Under the pieces are notes generated by a model. That model worked only from the letters and a program-made list of their open reading frames with translations, searched no databases and had not been told where the DNA came from. This document shows positions 43,115 to 54,715 of a DNA stretch of 64,000 nucleotides, piece after piece. The stretch covers positions 54,931,201 to 54,995,200 of the forward strand of contig NC_084827.1 of NCBI RefSeq assembly GCF_033115175.1, in the 5' to 3' direction. Each line of letters opens with the position of its first letter. Position 1 is the first letter of the stretch. The DNA is from Lepus europaeus (taxonomy: Eukaryota; Chordata; Mammalia; Lagomorpha; Leporidae). Made by a program: the position numbers and the translations under genes.

Positions 43115-43448
43115 GGGGGCTGGCACTGTGGCATAGCAGGTAAAGCCACGGCCTTTACCCACGGCAATGCTGGCATTTCATGTCGGTGCTGGGTCGAGTT
43201 TCAGCTGCTCCACTTCCAATCCAGCTCTCTGCTAACTGGCCTGGGAAAATCAGTGGAAGATGGCCCAAGTGTTTGGCTCCTGCATATGGGAGACCTGGAA
43301 GAAGCCCCTGGTTCTTGGCTTTGGCTTGGCCCAGCCCTGGCCATTGTGGCCATCTGGGGAATGAACCAGCAGATGGAAGACCTCTCTCCCTCTATCTTTC
43401 CCCCTTTCTCTGTAACTCTTTTAAGTAAACAAATAAATAAACAAACAA
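43115..43448 (+). mobile_element. C-SINE in the CLASP1 intron
   Basis: Head GGGGGCTGGCACTGTGGCATAGC, 'GTCGGTGCTGGGTCGAGTTTCAGC', CT part and an 'AAGTAAACAAATAAATAAAC' tail that runs into a TA repeat. Antisense to the gene. Confidence 0.9.
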
Positions 43449-43468
43449 ATATATATATATATATATAA
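43449..43468. repeat. (TA)n microsatellite
   Basis: About ten TA units grown from the tail of the preceding SINE. Confidence 0.9.
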
Positions 43469-43770
43469 TTTTTTAAAAGCATACAAGTTCATTACAGATG
43501 GGATTTTTCTAAGTGTTTTTGACCACAGTTCGCTGAACATGCAGATGCAGGCCTCACGGACAGAGGCTCACTGTGCTGCCTCACACTATATTAGTGGCCA
43601 ACTTGCTTGTTCCAACTGGACTGGGCCCCCTGAGGCCGGATTCTGTGCTACAAGTAACATTCACTGGGACTGCTGCAATGTTTTACAACAAAATGCTTTC
43701 TTGTCTATGGTTTCACTTCCTTTCAACTAAAGCCCTTTGGACTCTTAAAATATTCATACATAAAACAGCA

Positions 43771-44091
43771 GGTGGGGATGGCGCTGTGGCATAGTGGTAA
43801 AGCCACCACCTGCTGTGCTGGCACCCCCATATGGGCACCAGTTCAAGTCCAGCCTGCTCCGCTTCTGATCCAGCTCTATACTAGAGCCTGAGAAAGCAGT
43901 ATAAGACAGCCCAAGTATAAGACAGCACCCACATGGGAGACCCAGAAGAAGTTCCTGGCTCCTGGCTTCATATTGGCCCAACTCTGGTTGTTATGGCCAT
44001 TTGGGGAGGGACAGTGGATGAAGACCTCTCTCTCTCTTTGCCTTTACCTCTCTGTAACTCTGCCTTTCAAATAAATAAATCTTTGAAAAAA
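43771..44091 (+). mobile_element. C-SINE in the CLASP1 intron
   Basis: Head 'GGTGGGGATGGCGCTGTGGCATAGTGG', 'CATATGGGCACCAGTTCAAGTCC', CT part, TTTCAAATAAATAAATC tail. Confidence 0.9.
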
Positions 44092-45433
44092 AATCAGGTA
44101 ACTCAGTAGGAACGTGATAAATATTTTTGAATGTCACTAAATTATTCTATTCTCATGATAGTTTGCCCAATCATATTATGAGTAAATAGAAACTGGTATT
44201 TGCAGAAGGCAAATGAACATAAGAAAATCTATATGAGAAACAATTTATAAGAGCAAATAAATTAAGAAGAATCTACAGTCCACAGCCCTCTGTCTGTCTT
44301 GCTTCAAGTAAGCTATGGGCTCAAACACTTATAAGCCTGGGGGAGGGCTGACCTCCAGGGGACCCCTGAGTACACGTGGTAAAGTGAGTGGCACATTGCC
44401 AAGGAACAGTGGGATACAGGGCAGCCCCCTCTGAGCTCCTATCAGAGGTACAGTCCTCTGATGTCCCCACTTTCACCTCCAGGGTGCTAAGGTGGGGATG
44501 TATTCTTCCAGCTGTCACCTCACAAGCTCCCATCATGCATAGGAGGAAGCTGCAACAGAGCTTTTCCACACAGTCTGAAGAGAACACAGTGGAGCTTGCA
44601 GTCTTTACTCGGCAGCCCAGCCCAGGGTCTTCCCACACAGGACCTGCAGCGCCGGCTTAGACTGCAGCAGGGTAGCTCAGGCTAATTTACACTATACACC
44701 ACGGTGGGGTTTAAGGTCTGAAACATGTAACACGAGGGACTATGCCCAATGAAAAGTCCCATTATTTATATAGGATTTTAATGCTTAAGTCTCCACATAG
44801 TTCTAGAATCAACTCCACCATTAATTTTCTAAACTTCAGCCTCCCTTCCTGCAAAATAAAGAGCAACAAGAACACTTCCAAGTGCCTTCTGCAGCTCCTT
44901 GTTCAGAGACATGTCCCCTCCTGGTCCCACCCGAGCTGCTCGGGCAGGTCCGTCCTGTGGTTTACTGCTTCCTCGTCCCCCGTGCAGACCATGGACCACT
45001 GTCCCCAGCCTGCAGAGCCCAGCTCCGCCCCACTTCCCTCCAACTCCAGTGCCCCACGGCCACCCTGGTTGCTGCACAGTTTCCTCGTGTGCTGAGCCTG
45101 CCCCCAGAAACCTCCTCTATTACTTCAGAGCAGCATAAGGCTTCTGCTTTTCCATATATCTTACGATAGTGCTGTTCCTAACAGTGATTTTTGGAATCAA
45201 AACATGTTTAAAGAGGAAAAAATCTAGGAGACAAAATAGTTACACCTCTATGGAATGCTGGTGATAAATGAGTTTCCAAATATTAGTGTCCTCATTTTCA
45301 ACTCAAAACCACTAACGTGTCCTCCCAGACAAGTCTACACTATAACTGCAGGTCTGAGGAAAAGCCAGTGGCAGAGAATGTGCACATGTTCAACAGTTTA
45401 CAAAGAGCATTTATAAAGGTCATCATATTTGAA

Positions 45434-45729
45434 GGGCAGACATTCAGTTAGTGGTTAAGACTTGCATCCCGTATCAGAGTGCCTAGGTTTAAATTCTGGC
45501 TTCACTTCTGATTCCAGCTCCCTGATAATACACATCCTGGGAAGCAGCAGGTGATGGTCCAAGTACCTGGGTCCCTACCACCCACAGGCGAGACATGGGT
45601 TGAATTCCTGGCTCCTGGTTTTTGCCTGACCCAATCCTGACCGTTGCGGGTATTTGGGAGCTCACTCTTTCTTGCTCGCTCTCTCTGTCTCTGTCAAATA
45701 TATACAAATGAAAACTTTTTCTAAAAAAA
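45434..45729 (+). mobile_element. C-SINE, older diverged type
   Basis: Head 'AAGGGCAGACATTCAGTTAGTGG', 'GAGTGCCTAGGTTTAAATTCTGGC', 'GTCTCTGTCAAATATATAC' tail. It is next to a younger copy. Confidence 0.75.
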
Positions 45730-45739
45730 TGATCATCAC

Positions 45740-46071
45740 GGGGCTGGCACTGTGGCGTAGCGGGCTAAGCCTCTGTCTGTGGCACCAGCATCCCATATGG
45801 ATGCTGGTTCGTGTCCAGCTGCTTCATTCACTTCTGATCCAGCTCTCTGCTATGGTCTGGGAAAGCAGCAGAAGATGGCTCAAATACTTGGGCCCCTGTA
45901 CCCACATGAGAGACCCAGAAGAAGCTCCTGGTTCCTGGATTCAGATCAGCTCAGCTCCAGCTGTTACAGTCATCTGGAGAGTGAACCAGTAGATGAAAGG
46001 GATGAAAGACCTTTCTCCCTGTCTCTCCCTCTCTTTGTCTGTAACTACCTCTCAAATAAACAAACAAACAA
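45740..46071 (+). mobile_element. C-SINE inserted beside an older C-SINE tail
   Basis: Head GGGGCTGGCACTGTGGCGTAGCGGGC, 'GATGCTGGTTCGTGTCC', CT part and AAATAAACAAACAAAC tail. AAAATGATCATCAC (45726-45739) and AAAAATCATATCAC (46071-46084) are a plausible duplication with small changes. Confidence 0.9.
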
Positions 46072-46122
46072 AAAATCATATCACAAAAATCTTCTGCAAT
46101 AGGTAGGATAAGTCTCCTCTTC

Positions 46123-46468
46123 TAAAATAAAGATTTATTTATTTATTTGAAAGGCAGAGTTACAGAGAGAGAGGAAGAGAGACAGAGCAAGACACACAGA
46201 GAGACTCTTCCACCCATTGGTTCTACTCCCTAGAGGAGTGCAACAGCCAGGGCTGGGCCAGGCCACAGCCAGGAGTCAAGAGCTTCACCTAGGTCTTGCA
46301 TGTGAGTAGCAGTGGCCCCAACACTTGGGCCATCTTCTGCTGCTTTTCCCAGGCACATTAGCAAGGAGCTGGACAGGAAGTGGAGCAGACGGAACACAAA
46401 CTGGTGCCCATATGGGATGCTAGCATTCCAGGCAGCAGCTTTACCCGCTACTCCACAAGGCTGGCCCC
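46123..46468 (-). mobile_element. C-SINE in the CLASP1 intron, sense orientation
   Basis: 'AAAATAAAGATTTATTTATTTATTTGAAAGGCAGAG', 'GGCCACAGCCAGGAGTCAAGAGC', head 'ACAAGGCTGGCCCC'. It has the same orientation as CLASP1. Confidence 0.88.
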
Positions 46469-46671
46469 AAGTCTCCTGTTTTACAAGTGAAAAAGCCAGA
46501 GTTTAGTATGCTTGTTCAGAAAGCATCCAATTGGAGCATTATAACTTTAGGATATCAAATGTAATCCCCATGGCAACCACAGAGAAAACTACAGAATACA
46601 CACAAAAGGAAATGAGGATAAACTTAAAATGCTTCATTACAAAAATCAAACAGGCACAAAAGAAAAGAGAC

Positions 46672-46760
46672 TGCGGTTATTTGAGGAGTGAACCAGTGGG
46701 TGGCAGCTCACTGTCTATCTGTCTTTGCTTTTCAAATAAATAAATCAACTGATTTTTAAA
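46672..46760 (+). mobile_element. C-SINE 3' end fragment
   Basis: 'GGTTATTTGAGGAGTGAACCAGTGGGTGG' to 'TTTTCAAATAAATAAATCAACTG'. About 90 bases. Confidence 0.75.
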
Positions 46761-47095
46761 AAGTAACAAATCAATTCACAGAAAAGGAGAAAATACGTGC
46801 AAATCATGTCTCTGCCAAGGGTTTCACCACGGTTTTGGATTTAGTTCCCTTTGAGTAGAAGTGTCTCTGAGGTCCTCCCTGTCCTGAGGGGCCAGAGGGT
46901 TCACGGCCTGGCACACACAGGGCTGGGTGACTCTCGCTCAGCACGTCTCAGTGGTGGTTAGGGAAGGGAACTGATGAGGAAGGCAGATGAAAGGAGGAGA
47001 CACTGGGGATGGAACCAGGGAAGGCAGCGCTGAGTCATCTGTCCACGTCTGCCTCACTTGCCGACTCTTGTCTGCAAGGAAAGTAGCCTATCTGG

Positions 47096-47265
47096 ACAGC
47101 GGTTTTCAGCCAGGGGCGAGCCTGCTCCCCCAGACACGTCTGGCCACGTATGGAGGAAGATGCTAGTGGCTGTCACAACTGAGGGGTTGTGCTACCGGCA
47201 CAGGACGGCACCCATAGCAAGCCGGCCCACAGTGCCGCTAGTGTTGAGGCCGGAACTCTGCTCTG
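47096..47265 (+). mobile_element. hAT-Charlie-type fragment (MER20-like)
   Basis: 'CGGTTTTCAGCCAGGGGCGAG', 'GTGGCTGTCACAACTGAGGGG', 'GCACAGGACGGCACCCATAGCAAG' and 'AGTGCCGCTAGTGTTGAGG' follow the order of an old mammalian hAT MITE ('GGTTGTCACAACTGGGGG', 'CACAGGACAGCCCCCACAAC', 'AATAGTGCCGAGGTTG'). Confidence 0.5.
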
Positions 47266-48129
47266 GAAAACCGGGCAGCACCATCTTTGCCTGGAACTCA
47301 GGGAAACCAGGCTCCAGCTGTGAGCCCACCTGCTGTGTCCAGACCACAGCTCCATATGGACAGAAACGGGCCCCCACACCCATGTCTTCTCTCCTAAGAA
47401 GTAGGGTCAAGCATGCTGGCTTCCTGCTCTCTACTGGCTTAGCTCAACAGGATGGTGTGCACCCACATCTCCGCCAGGGGAGTTTTAAGCTCCGTAGAGA
47501 CATGCCCCACAGCAAACCCCAGGTAGGACCAGCCTCCTTCCTGGGAGTGCCTCTCCTGCCACGGCATGGCGCTGTCTACCTGCTCCCACCTGGCCTGCCA
47601 GCTCAGCTGAGTTGTGTGGTAAACAAGTTTTTAACCAAGAAGCACTCCAGCCACTTCATCCTTAATGCGCCAAGTCTGTCTGGTCCATCTTCTTCCCCAG
47701 ACCATGCAACACTCCAAAAGCAACATGAGAGGTAGCAGAGAGCGTTAAGGCTGCTGCTGGAGCCCACCTGTGCGTGCCCTCATCCCACAGTGCGGCATCA
47801 CAAACGGGAGTCCACACCTGCCAAGTGTGGGGATCAGGGCCTGGGCGGGAGCCCCTGTTACTACCACTGATGTCCTCAAGGCGTCAGCTCCCACTCAGCT
47901 CCTTGTTAAGTGAACAGATACGTTTCCTTCGTGTTTCTCTGACACACACCTGGTTTCTCACCTCTGTCTTTGGGGATAAACTAGTAGTTCAAAGTTGTCC
48001 TCCCATCAAGAGCAGAAGCTGACAGGAGGGACAAGTGCCTAGTGTCGTGCAGCAAGGTGGGGTGGCTCTAGCTCACAATAAGCCATTATGCATTTTGTGA
48101 GCATCAGAGGATGAGAGCTCCCGGGCTCT

Positions 48130-48240
48130 GACCATAAACTCAAAGAGGGGGTGGGATCAGCACACACTGTACACACTGTACACATGTGCCAAAATGTCAT
48201 ACTGTGGCCCCTAAACATACATTTATTGTGAACAAAAAAA
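48130..48240 (+). mobile_element. Old L1 3' end fragment
   Basis: 'CACTGTACACATGTGCCAAAATGTCATACTGTGGCCCC' parallels 19655-19700 ('CACATTGTACAAGGG..GAAATGTCACACTGTAACCCC'). Both look like old L1 3' UTR ends. Confidence 0.5.
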
Positions 48241-48573
48241 ATGCTAAAAATATGGTTAGGAAATAAATTGTTCATCTGTGGTGGGGTTTTGTTTTGGCTA
48301 ATAAATATATTCTACTGAAAATATTAATTTAAAATATACATGTTTTGAAGTCAAATTTTGTGTTTCCAAGTGAAAAACCAAGCAAGTTAAAAAAGACTAT
48401 GTGGTATCACGTTAGCATCCCTCAGAACAACTTCAATGTGTATATATGTCTTCAGAAAAATGCTCTTGGAGAAAAAAGGCCCAGTGAGGATGCATACAAG
48501 AGGAAAACCTGCCTGGAGCCCGAGCCACAGTCACGGGAGCTCAGCCGGGCAGCCCGGGGAACAGTATACATAC

Positions 48574-48690
48574 CTTGCTCCCTGTGAGCTGTGCCAGGTG
48601 AGGTTTCAGATCTTCTCCGATTACGGAATAAATTGCCACTAAGCAAAACACGCTGGCCTTGCGCACACTGCTCTCGGTGTTATCATAACC
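48574..48690 (-). CDS. CLASP1: CLASP1 penultimate coding exon
   Basis: The reverse complement reads GYDNTESSVRKASVFCLVAI followed by YSVIGEDLKPHLAQLTGSK, between a CTATAG acceptor and a GTATGT donor. It is 117 bp, exactly 39 codons, phase 0 at both ends. It forms the last helical repeats of the C-terminal TOG-like/CLIP-binding domain. Note that the acceptor has TAG rather than the more common CAG. Confidence 0.97.
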
Positions 48691-49751
48691 CTATAGAGCC
48701 AAGGGGGAACACACAGGGGAAATCAGATAAAAAATCGGCATCACAGTCAATAGTTCATCAGCATTTCCACCAAGGTGCCCAAGCTCGGCCTCAGAGCTGC
48801 TGGTCCCAACCAGGACGACACTGACCTCGTCCTGTGACCAAACCCAGAGAGCTTTCACCCCGACAGGGCCACAACTGACGTGTGTCAGAGCGGCTGGCTC
48901 CCGGGGTGTGGGAGCAGCCCAGGTCTGCATGGGTGCCACTTTCTCACAAGCTGCCACCCAAAATATGACGAGGGAAGGACATGGGAAGAGAAGAGGAAGG
49001 AGGAGAAAGAGCTCCCAGGGAGTAAAGCAGATTCCATGTGTGACTGTGCCTGTAGAGACATGAGAGTGCCACCATTCGCTCCTGGGAAAACCCTCTGCAC
49101 TGCAGGGCCTGCTGGGACCACTCGTGTCCCTCTGCAGCTGCACCTGGCTGCAACCCCACTGGATGGGGCTGCCTGGAGTAACCCAGCCCTCCACTGTAAG
49201 AGCTGAAATCTCCAACCCCAGTGCCCAGCAAACATTAAATGAGCAATCGAATCCCCCCTCCCTTTGTCGCGGCTAAAACCCCTTTCTCTCCCGGACTCCA
49301 GCTGGAAACCACCCTCCCACACCGTCCTCTGAAGCCGTGCTGTATCCCACAACAGGCTGGAAAGCATCTGAGGCAGCGCCACACAGAACCCTCTCTTATC
49401 TGTCCCTGTCTAGCTCAGGGCCTCAGGCTAATTTTGTTGGTATCTGTTGGACAGAAGAGCAACCATTGTCTCACTTACCCTCCCTGACCCACCTCACCCA
49501 GGGCTGGGGCCACATGAGGTGTGCCTAAGGGTTTGTGGAAGGAATGAGCAGCAACAAAAAAGATCAAAATATGTTTACAGTAAACAGAAAGCTCCCTCTC
49601 TGAGGCATGCCTTCCTGTTACACTCAGGACAGGGTAGACCAGTGCTCAGAGGAGGCTGTGAAGTATCCCTGTCACCCAGCACTCAGGGCACGGCCTGCTG
49701 TCCTACCCACCCCATGCTGGCCTTCTGCCCCAGACAGGGCGAGGGGCCTAC
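48691..49751 (-). other. CLASP1: CLASP1 intron, repeat-poor
   Basis: About 1.06 kb with a GTAGGC donor and a TAG acceptor on the minus strand. No C-SINE seen. Long minus-strand open frames at 48691-49382 have no recognised domain. Confidence 0.85.
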
Positions 49752-49958
49752 CTGCAGCAAGCCGGGGATGATGTCAGCCAGGAGCTGCAGCAGGGACTCC
49801 TTGGCAATCCTCTCAACCACTTTGGTCTGCATCTTGATGGCGGCAAGGTTGATGGGGTAGTCTGCCGTCTGGATGATGGGGCAGAGCACCTTGATGCACT
49901 GCTCCGGGTGGATGGAACTAGCCAGCGTGGATGCAGCCTCCTCGGCGGCTCTCACCAC
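49752..49958 (-). CDS. CLASP1: CLASP1 coding exon with the C-terminal helical domain
   Basis: Reads VVRAAEEAASTLASSIHPEQ, CIKVLCPIIQTADYPINLAA, IKMQTKVVERIAKESLLQLL and ADIIPGLLQ between a TTGCAG acceptor and a GTAGGC donor. It is 207 bp, exactly 69 codons, phase 0 at both ends. The alternating amphipathic helices are those of a TOG-like HEAT-repeat array in the CLASP C-terminus. The SSIHPEQ and AKESLLQLL forms agree with CLASP1 rather than CLASP2. Confidence 0.97.
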
Positions 49959-50166
49959 CTGCAACACCGGGGGCCAGAATGAGCGTCGCGGGCCGAGGGA
50001 GGACAGACCACACGCCCACGCCACTTCTGCTCAGTGAGAACGAGTGCCCTGACTGCCGGACAGCATCTGTTTCTTCCTCCAGCTCACACTAGAGGAAAAT
50101 CAGAGTGACTGGAGGGTGATGTTAAAGGGGGGTATGGGACAGGGAAGGAGAGGAAAGGTTAGGAGA

Positions 50167-50357
50167 GTGGTTCTCCAAGCGCAGTTCCTGCAGCAACAGC
50201 AGCAGCATCCCAGGAACCTTGTTAGCAGCCCAACAGCTTGGCTCGTCCCAGGCCTGCTGACTCATGGGTAGACTGTGGCTGGAGGTGAGCCCCAGTCTGC
50301 TGCGTTCATGAGCCCTCAGAGGTTCTAATGCATGTGAGGGTTGAGACTCTCTGCCCT
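50167..50357. mobile_element. MER5-type hAT fragment
   Basis: 'GAGAGTGGTTCTCCAAGCGCAG', 'AGCATCCCAGGAACCTTG', 'GAGGTTCTAATGCATGTGAGGGTTGAGACTC' show the inverted-repeat layout of MER5-class elements, which start near CAGTGGTTCTCAAC and end with its complement. Confidence 0.55.
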
Positions 50358-52657
50358 AGGCAATGGAGGACCTAGCAAATGCCTTCCAGAGGCTTGTGGG
50401 ACACCAACAACCAAAGAAGGCCGAGTGGGGCTCAGAGTGACTTCAGGACTGATGCAAAGGGGGCTTTGGTGCAGAGCAGCTGGGTAGCTCAGGGAGAGGA
50501 CCCTAAAGCGTGGCCCTAAGGAGTCTCTTGCAGAAAATGGCTGCCTAGAGATCTGTGTTCACATTACCTCTCACCTTGCACTTTTAACAAAGTGCACGAA
50601 TGACTGCTCATAGCCACAAGAGCAGCCTCTGACCTCTGGGAAGATGTATTTTTGTTACGAAGTGCAATGAAAATTTAAGATTTTGTTCCTGCTGCCAGCC
50701 CTGGACAGGGCCTTCCACCCAGATCCCTCTGTCATGTTCTGTGATTCAAAACAGCTCAGTCTGATCTTTATAATGCAACAGTAAAGCCCTCTTTGTGATT
50801 TCAGCAGACTGGCCACGGAGAAACAGCACAGGGACTTCGGGAAAGCAGCTTCTAGTCATGAGCACGAAGGTGAGGAAGTGAGCACATGTAAGTCAGAGGA
50901 CACGGGAGATGGCCAGGAGGGGTCCCCACCCAGGTGACCTGAACTGCACGCCAGACAGTGCACTCAAAGGCCACCCCGGCCCTAACTGAGGCACTGATCC
51001 AACCCTGGAGCCACGAGGTCCGCTCTCTAGGACCAGGGCTTGTCCAGGAGTGTGCCTTATGGTCTCTGTGTCCTCCCTGCTCTGTGGAACAGTTAAAGGG
51101 AATCCTTTCCAACCCTACACAGCAGACTTCACTTCCCTTAAAAATTGGTATCTCGGGAGCTGGCCAGGCTACTAACAGTGTAGCCTTAACACTACGATGC
51201 TCCATATGGGTTTTGGCTACTCATGGCCAATACCTGGCATCTAGCATCATAAAAAGCCTGGAGAGAAACACACAGAAGGTTAACACTGCTTATCTGGGGC
51301 GATGAGATTAGGGCTGATTTTATTTTGAGGTGAACATAGCCTATAGCAGAGATAACAGACTTACAAGCATCCGCTTGAACTCTCTTTTTGAGTCCAGCTT
51401 AGTAGGGCAGAGCAGCCTGAGGCCTCAGGGGAGCTGGGAGAATCTAAGCCCTGGGCACAGGGTGCTCCATGGTGGCACCTAATACATTACAATCACTGCA
51501 GTGACTACCGCCATCCCTGCTTCTCCCCCACTGGTTACTTACATTAACTCCCTTCTGCTGGATTAGAAAACTCTGTGTCTCTCACATGTGGCCGGCCCAT
51601 TGATGGACAACGTTCCTCTCTCAATTCTGAGGTCCACTGCCCCTGATGCCCACATGGCAAAGCAGCTACTTTGGAGCTCTGGTGACATTTCCACATGTGT
51701 TTCTTTTGACCACTGGACAGGGGCTGAAGTGTTTATCTGTAACCCAAGGAGCCAGCAAGCCTGGGCATCACCCAGGAGTTCAGTATGGGAGCTCACTTCA
51801 TTCTCCCATCTGCTGAGAGTATGCCCCCATTTAAAGGAGCCCTGCCTCTCTGAATTCTAAAGAGGCCTTCTGAACTTTCCTTAGGGGGCAGCTGTCTCCT
51901 GCTACCTTGACCAAACCTGGCCAGAACCCTGTGGACACAATGCACCACCTGTGTGTCCCCTACTGCAACAAAGCATTGAGGCCTTCAACAGCCAGGATGG
52001 AGCCCCGTGTCAGCATGGTAGGGTAAATACCATGTACATGTCAAAGGATGGGTATCAAGAAGTCTTAGATTTATCTGGGCTCTTTATGTATGTGAAAGGC
52101 AGAACAGCCGTGTCCTATTCTCAAGTGATTCCTAAGATCCTCAGGAACTAAAGCTGTTTTCCTTACCATCTTTCCTCTTGCCTTGTGTAACTGCTGTGTG
52201 TGTTCACCCAGCACCGACCCAGTGGCTCCTGTCTCTCAGGACTGAGATTAGAGCTCTGCACCCAGAGGTGAAATGAGTGGGCGGCCCCCCTCCTGATGTA
52301 GGGGGTGGGGATGGTCCAGGCAGAGGATGCAGAGGCTCAGGAAGGCAGCGCATGGGGAAGGGGGGCTCTCCCACCTGATACATATCCCCCAGCAGGCCAG
52401 GATGAGATAGAAGGCTAATGTGGGATGGGAAGCAAGGACAGAGTTTACACAAGGCTTCTCTGGGGTCCTACAGGGGTTGCTCCAGTTCATGGGTCCTGGC
52501 CATGCACAGCCAGCCCACCCTGCCACCGGTGCCTGCAGGCAGCAGGCTCAGCCTTCCCAGGCACCTCAGCAGAGTGAGCAGACCTGCTCCCATCAGCAGT
52601 TTTAGCTTTGTCCCAGCATTTATGGTATCTCACTCCACTGCACATAAGTACTGTTTG

Positions 52658-52858
52658 CAGGGGTGGGAACCTTTCTTCTGCCAAGGGCCATTTGGATATT
52701 TATAACATCATTCAGGGGCCATGCAAAATTATCAACTGAAAAATTAGCCTGCTATAGGTTTCTGGAATTTCTAGTCCTGCCTGTGGTTGCCTTGTCAGGA
52801 CCAGACCAAGTGATTTCAAGGGCTTTATGTGGCCGTGGGCTGAAGTTCCCTACCCTTG
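52658..52858. mobile_element. Small hAT-like DNA element with terminal inverted repeats
   Basis: Starts CAGGGGTGGGAACC and ends GTTCCCTACCCTTG, near-perfect inverted repeats 201 bases apart, with 'AAGGGCCATTTGGATATTTATAACATC' and 'CCTTGTCAGGACCAGACC' inside. This is a non-autonomous hAT layout. An 8-base target duplication could not be confirmed at the visible ends. Confidence 0.6.
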
Positions 52859-54346
52859 GTTTAAAGGAAGCCCACTGATTTCTCTCCCTGCTAATTCAAT
52901 CTCCTGCAAGAATAGCTTTTTCCACACAGGTCTCCTGAAGGTACTGTTTGGCCCTGGTGTACATATACAACATTTAACTTGTCACCCCAAGAAAGGCAGC
53001 CTTCAGAGCACCTTCTCAGAGCCAGAGAGCAGTGCTGCACACAAACTTCAGTTCAATCCTCCAGCAGCAAGACACTTGCTCAATCCGAGACTCACTTTTT
53101 TAAACTCTGGAATGAGGACTTACTTACAATCACCTGCTTTCTTAATTCCGGGGCTGAGAGAGAGATACCACACAAACCAGCCTGGCACATTCCAGCTACA
53201 AAACACAGGCTGTGAGCTCTTGGATAAAGAGCAACCCAGGAGTGGAGCCTGGCACCTGAGGTGCCACCAGGAGGCAGGCACTGGAGGGCAGAGCTCTGTC
53301 CTCACAAGTCCCTGCAGAGGAACTCATCACCAGATGTTCTCAGCAAGACTGAAAGCACCGGTAAGCCAGCCAGTCCTTCCCCGGGGCTGGTGCCAACACC
53401 AAGGCAGGCCCGTCCTCTCCCACAATCTCCACAGGCTAACCTGAGGACATTGTCCCACTTCCTCCACAAGGTCTGGCTCCTTCCTCATGCTGCCTGGGCC
53501 CTGCCCAGCCACATCTCTCACTTGTGTCCTTCACCTTCTGGGCTGGGTCACCCTCCACGACTCACTCACCGCCAGAGAGCCCCCAGGAAGCCCCGTGTGC
53601 ACATTTTATCACCGCATGGAAACATTCTGCAGAAATGTTCTCTCCCAGAAGACAGAAGTTCCTGGAAGGCGACAGCCTATCTTAGCCATCTCTCCATTCC
53701 CACGAATGCTTGTTGCACCGATTCCCCTGCAGCATACACTTTCCCCATGGTCTACGTGTCACACAGACCTGTCCGTACAGGTCTCCAACTAAGGAGCTAG
53801 TTAGAAAACAAGGCGGAAGGCAAACACCTAAAATGACCAGCATGGGCCTTGGAGGCATCCACTGCACAAGGCACAGAGAATTCCATTCTAGGTGGTGTGC
53901 TGCAGTCTTTGTAAAAGAGGCAAGTTCAAGCTGCTCCACATCTAGTCATCAGCTGTTGCTAATGGTGCTCTTAGGAGCGCTCTATCAGGCAATGGTTAGC
54001 AGAGGCACAGAGCTTTTCTGCCTGCTCAGTTTGCACAGGTCCATGTGTGCTTGGAAAAGCCAGGCACATGGCCATGCCTCTATGTAGCCCAGCAACACAC
54101 AGCTGAGTGAACACTAAGATGCGGAAGGGAGCAGCAGGGAGACCAAGCTCTGAAGCCCTGCTGTCTGTGGTGGGAAATCACCACGCACAAGTGTCACAAC
54201 ACACTGTCAGAAAGCAGAGGGACTCTCAGGCTTGAGTCTTTAAATGCAGAAAAACCAAAGGGTCAGAAAATGCTGGATGGTTTCGCAGGCTTATCAAAAT
54301 TAGAAGACACCGAGATGATCACGAATGGGAGTTTAAGACCCTATCC

Positions 54347-54715
54347 GGCTGGCGCTGTGGCTCAACAGGCTAATCCTCCGCCTTGCGGCAACGGCACACT
54401 GGGTTCTAGTCCCGGTCGGGGCGCCAGATTCTGTCCCGGTTGCCCCTCTTCCAGGCCAGCTCTCTGCTGTGGCCAGGGAGTGCAGTGGAGGATGGCCCAA
54501 GTGCTTGGGCCCTGCACCCCATGGGAGACCAGGAGAGGCACCTGGCTCCTGCCTTTGGATCAGCACAGTGCGCCGGCTGCAGCGCGCCGGCCGCAGCGCA
54601 CCGGCCGCGGCGGCCATTGGAGGGTGAACCAAAGGCAAAGGAAGACCTTCCTCTCTGTCTCTCTCTCTCTCTCACTGTCCACTCTGCCTGTCAAAAAAAA
54701 AAAAAAAAAAAAAAA
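54347..54715 (+). mobile_element. Young C-SINE with internal GC-rich repeat
   Basis: 'GGCTGGCGCTGTGGCTCAACAGGC', 'GGTTCTAGTCCCGGTCGGGGCGCC', then a three-fold repeat of a GCGC(A)CCGGCCGCAG-like unit (about 54568-54613), 'GCGGCCATTGGAGGG', CT part and a 26-A tail. Target duplication AAGACCCTATCCGG (54335-54348) and AAGACCCTACCCGG (54716-54729), one mismatch. Antisense to CLASP1 inside its 12 kb intron. Confidence 0.95.

Larger units (their letters stand above)
42501..48573 (-). other. CLASP1: CLASP1 last intron
   Basis: About 6.1 kb between the last two coding exons. It holds six C-SINEs, an hAT-type fragment (47096-47265), an old L1 3' end (48130-48240) and a TA microsatellite. A 225-codon plus-strand open frame at 47058-47735 starts in the hAT-like fragment, is antisense to CLASP1 and has no recognised domain, so it is not called a gene. 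Confidence 0.85.

Noticed and set aside
47058..47735. 225-codon plus-strand open frame in the last CLASP1 intron
   Set aside because: It starts in an hAT-like repeat, is antisense to CLASP1, has no recognised domain and no promoter or splice context.
48691..49382. Open frames of 165-174 codons on the minus strand between two CLASP1 exons
   Set aside because: They lie in an intron with good splice sites on both sides and have no family resemblance; the spliced reading is in phase without them.
52827..53444. 205-codon plus-strand open frame in the CLASP1 12 kb intron
   Set aside because: No recognisable motif, begins inside a DNA transposon fragment, antisense to the gene, and overlaps other random frames.
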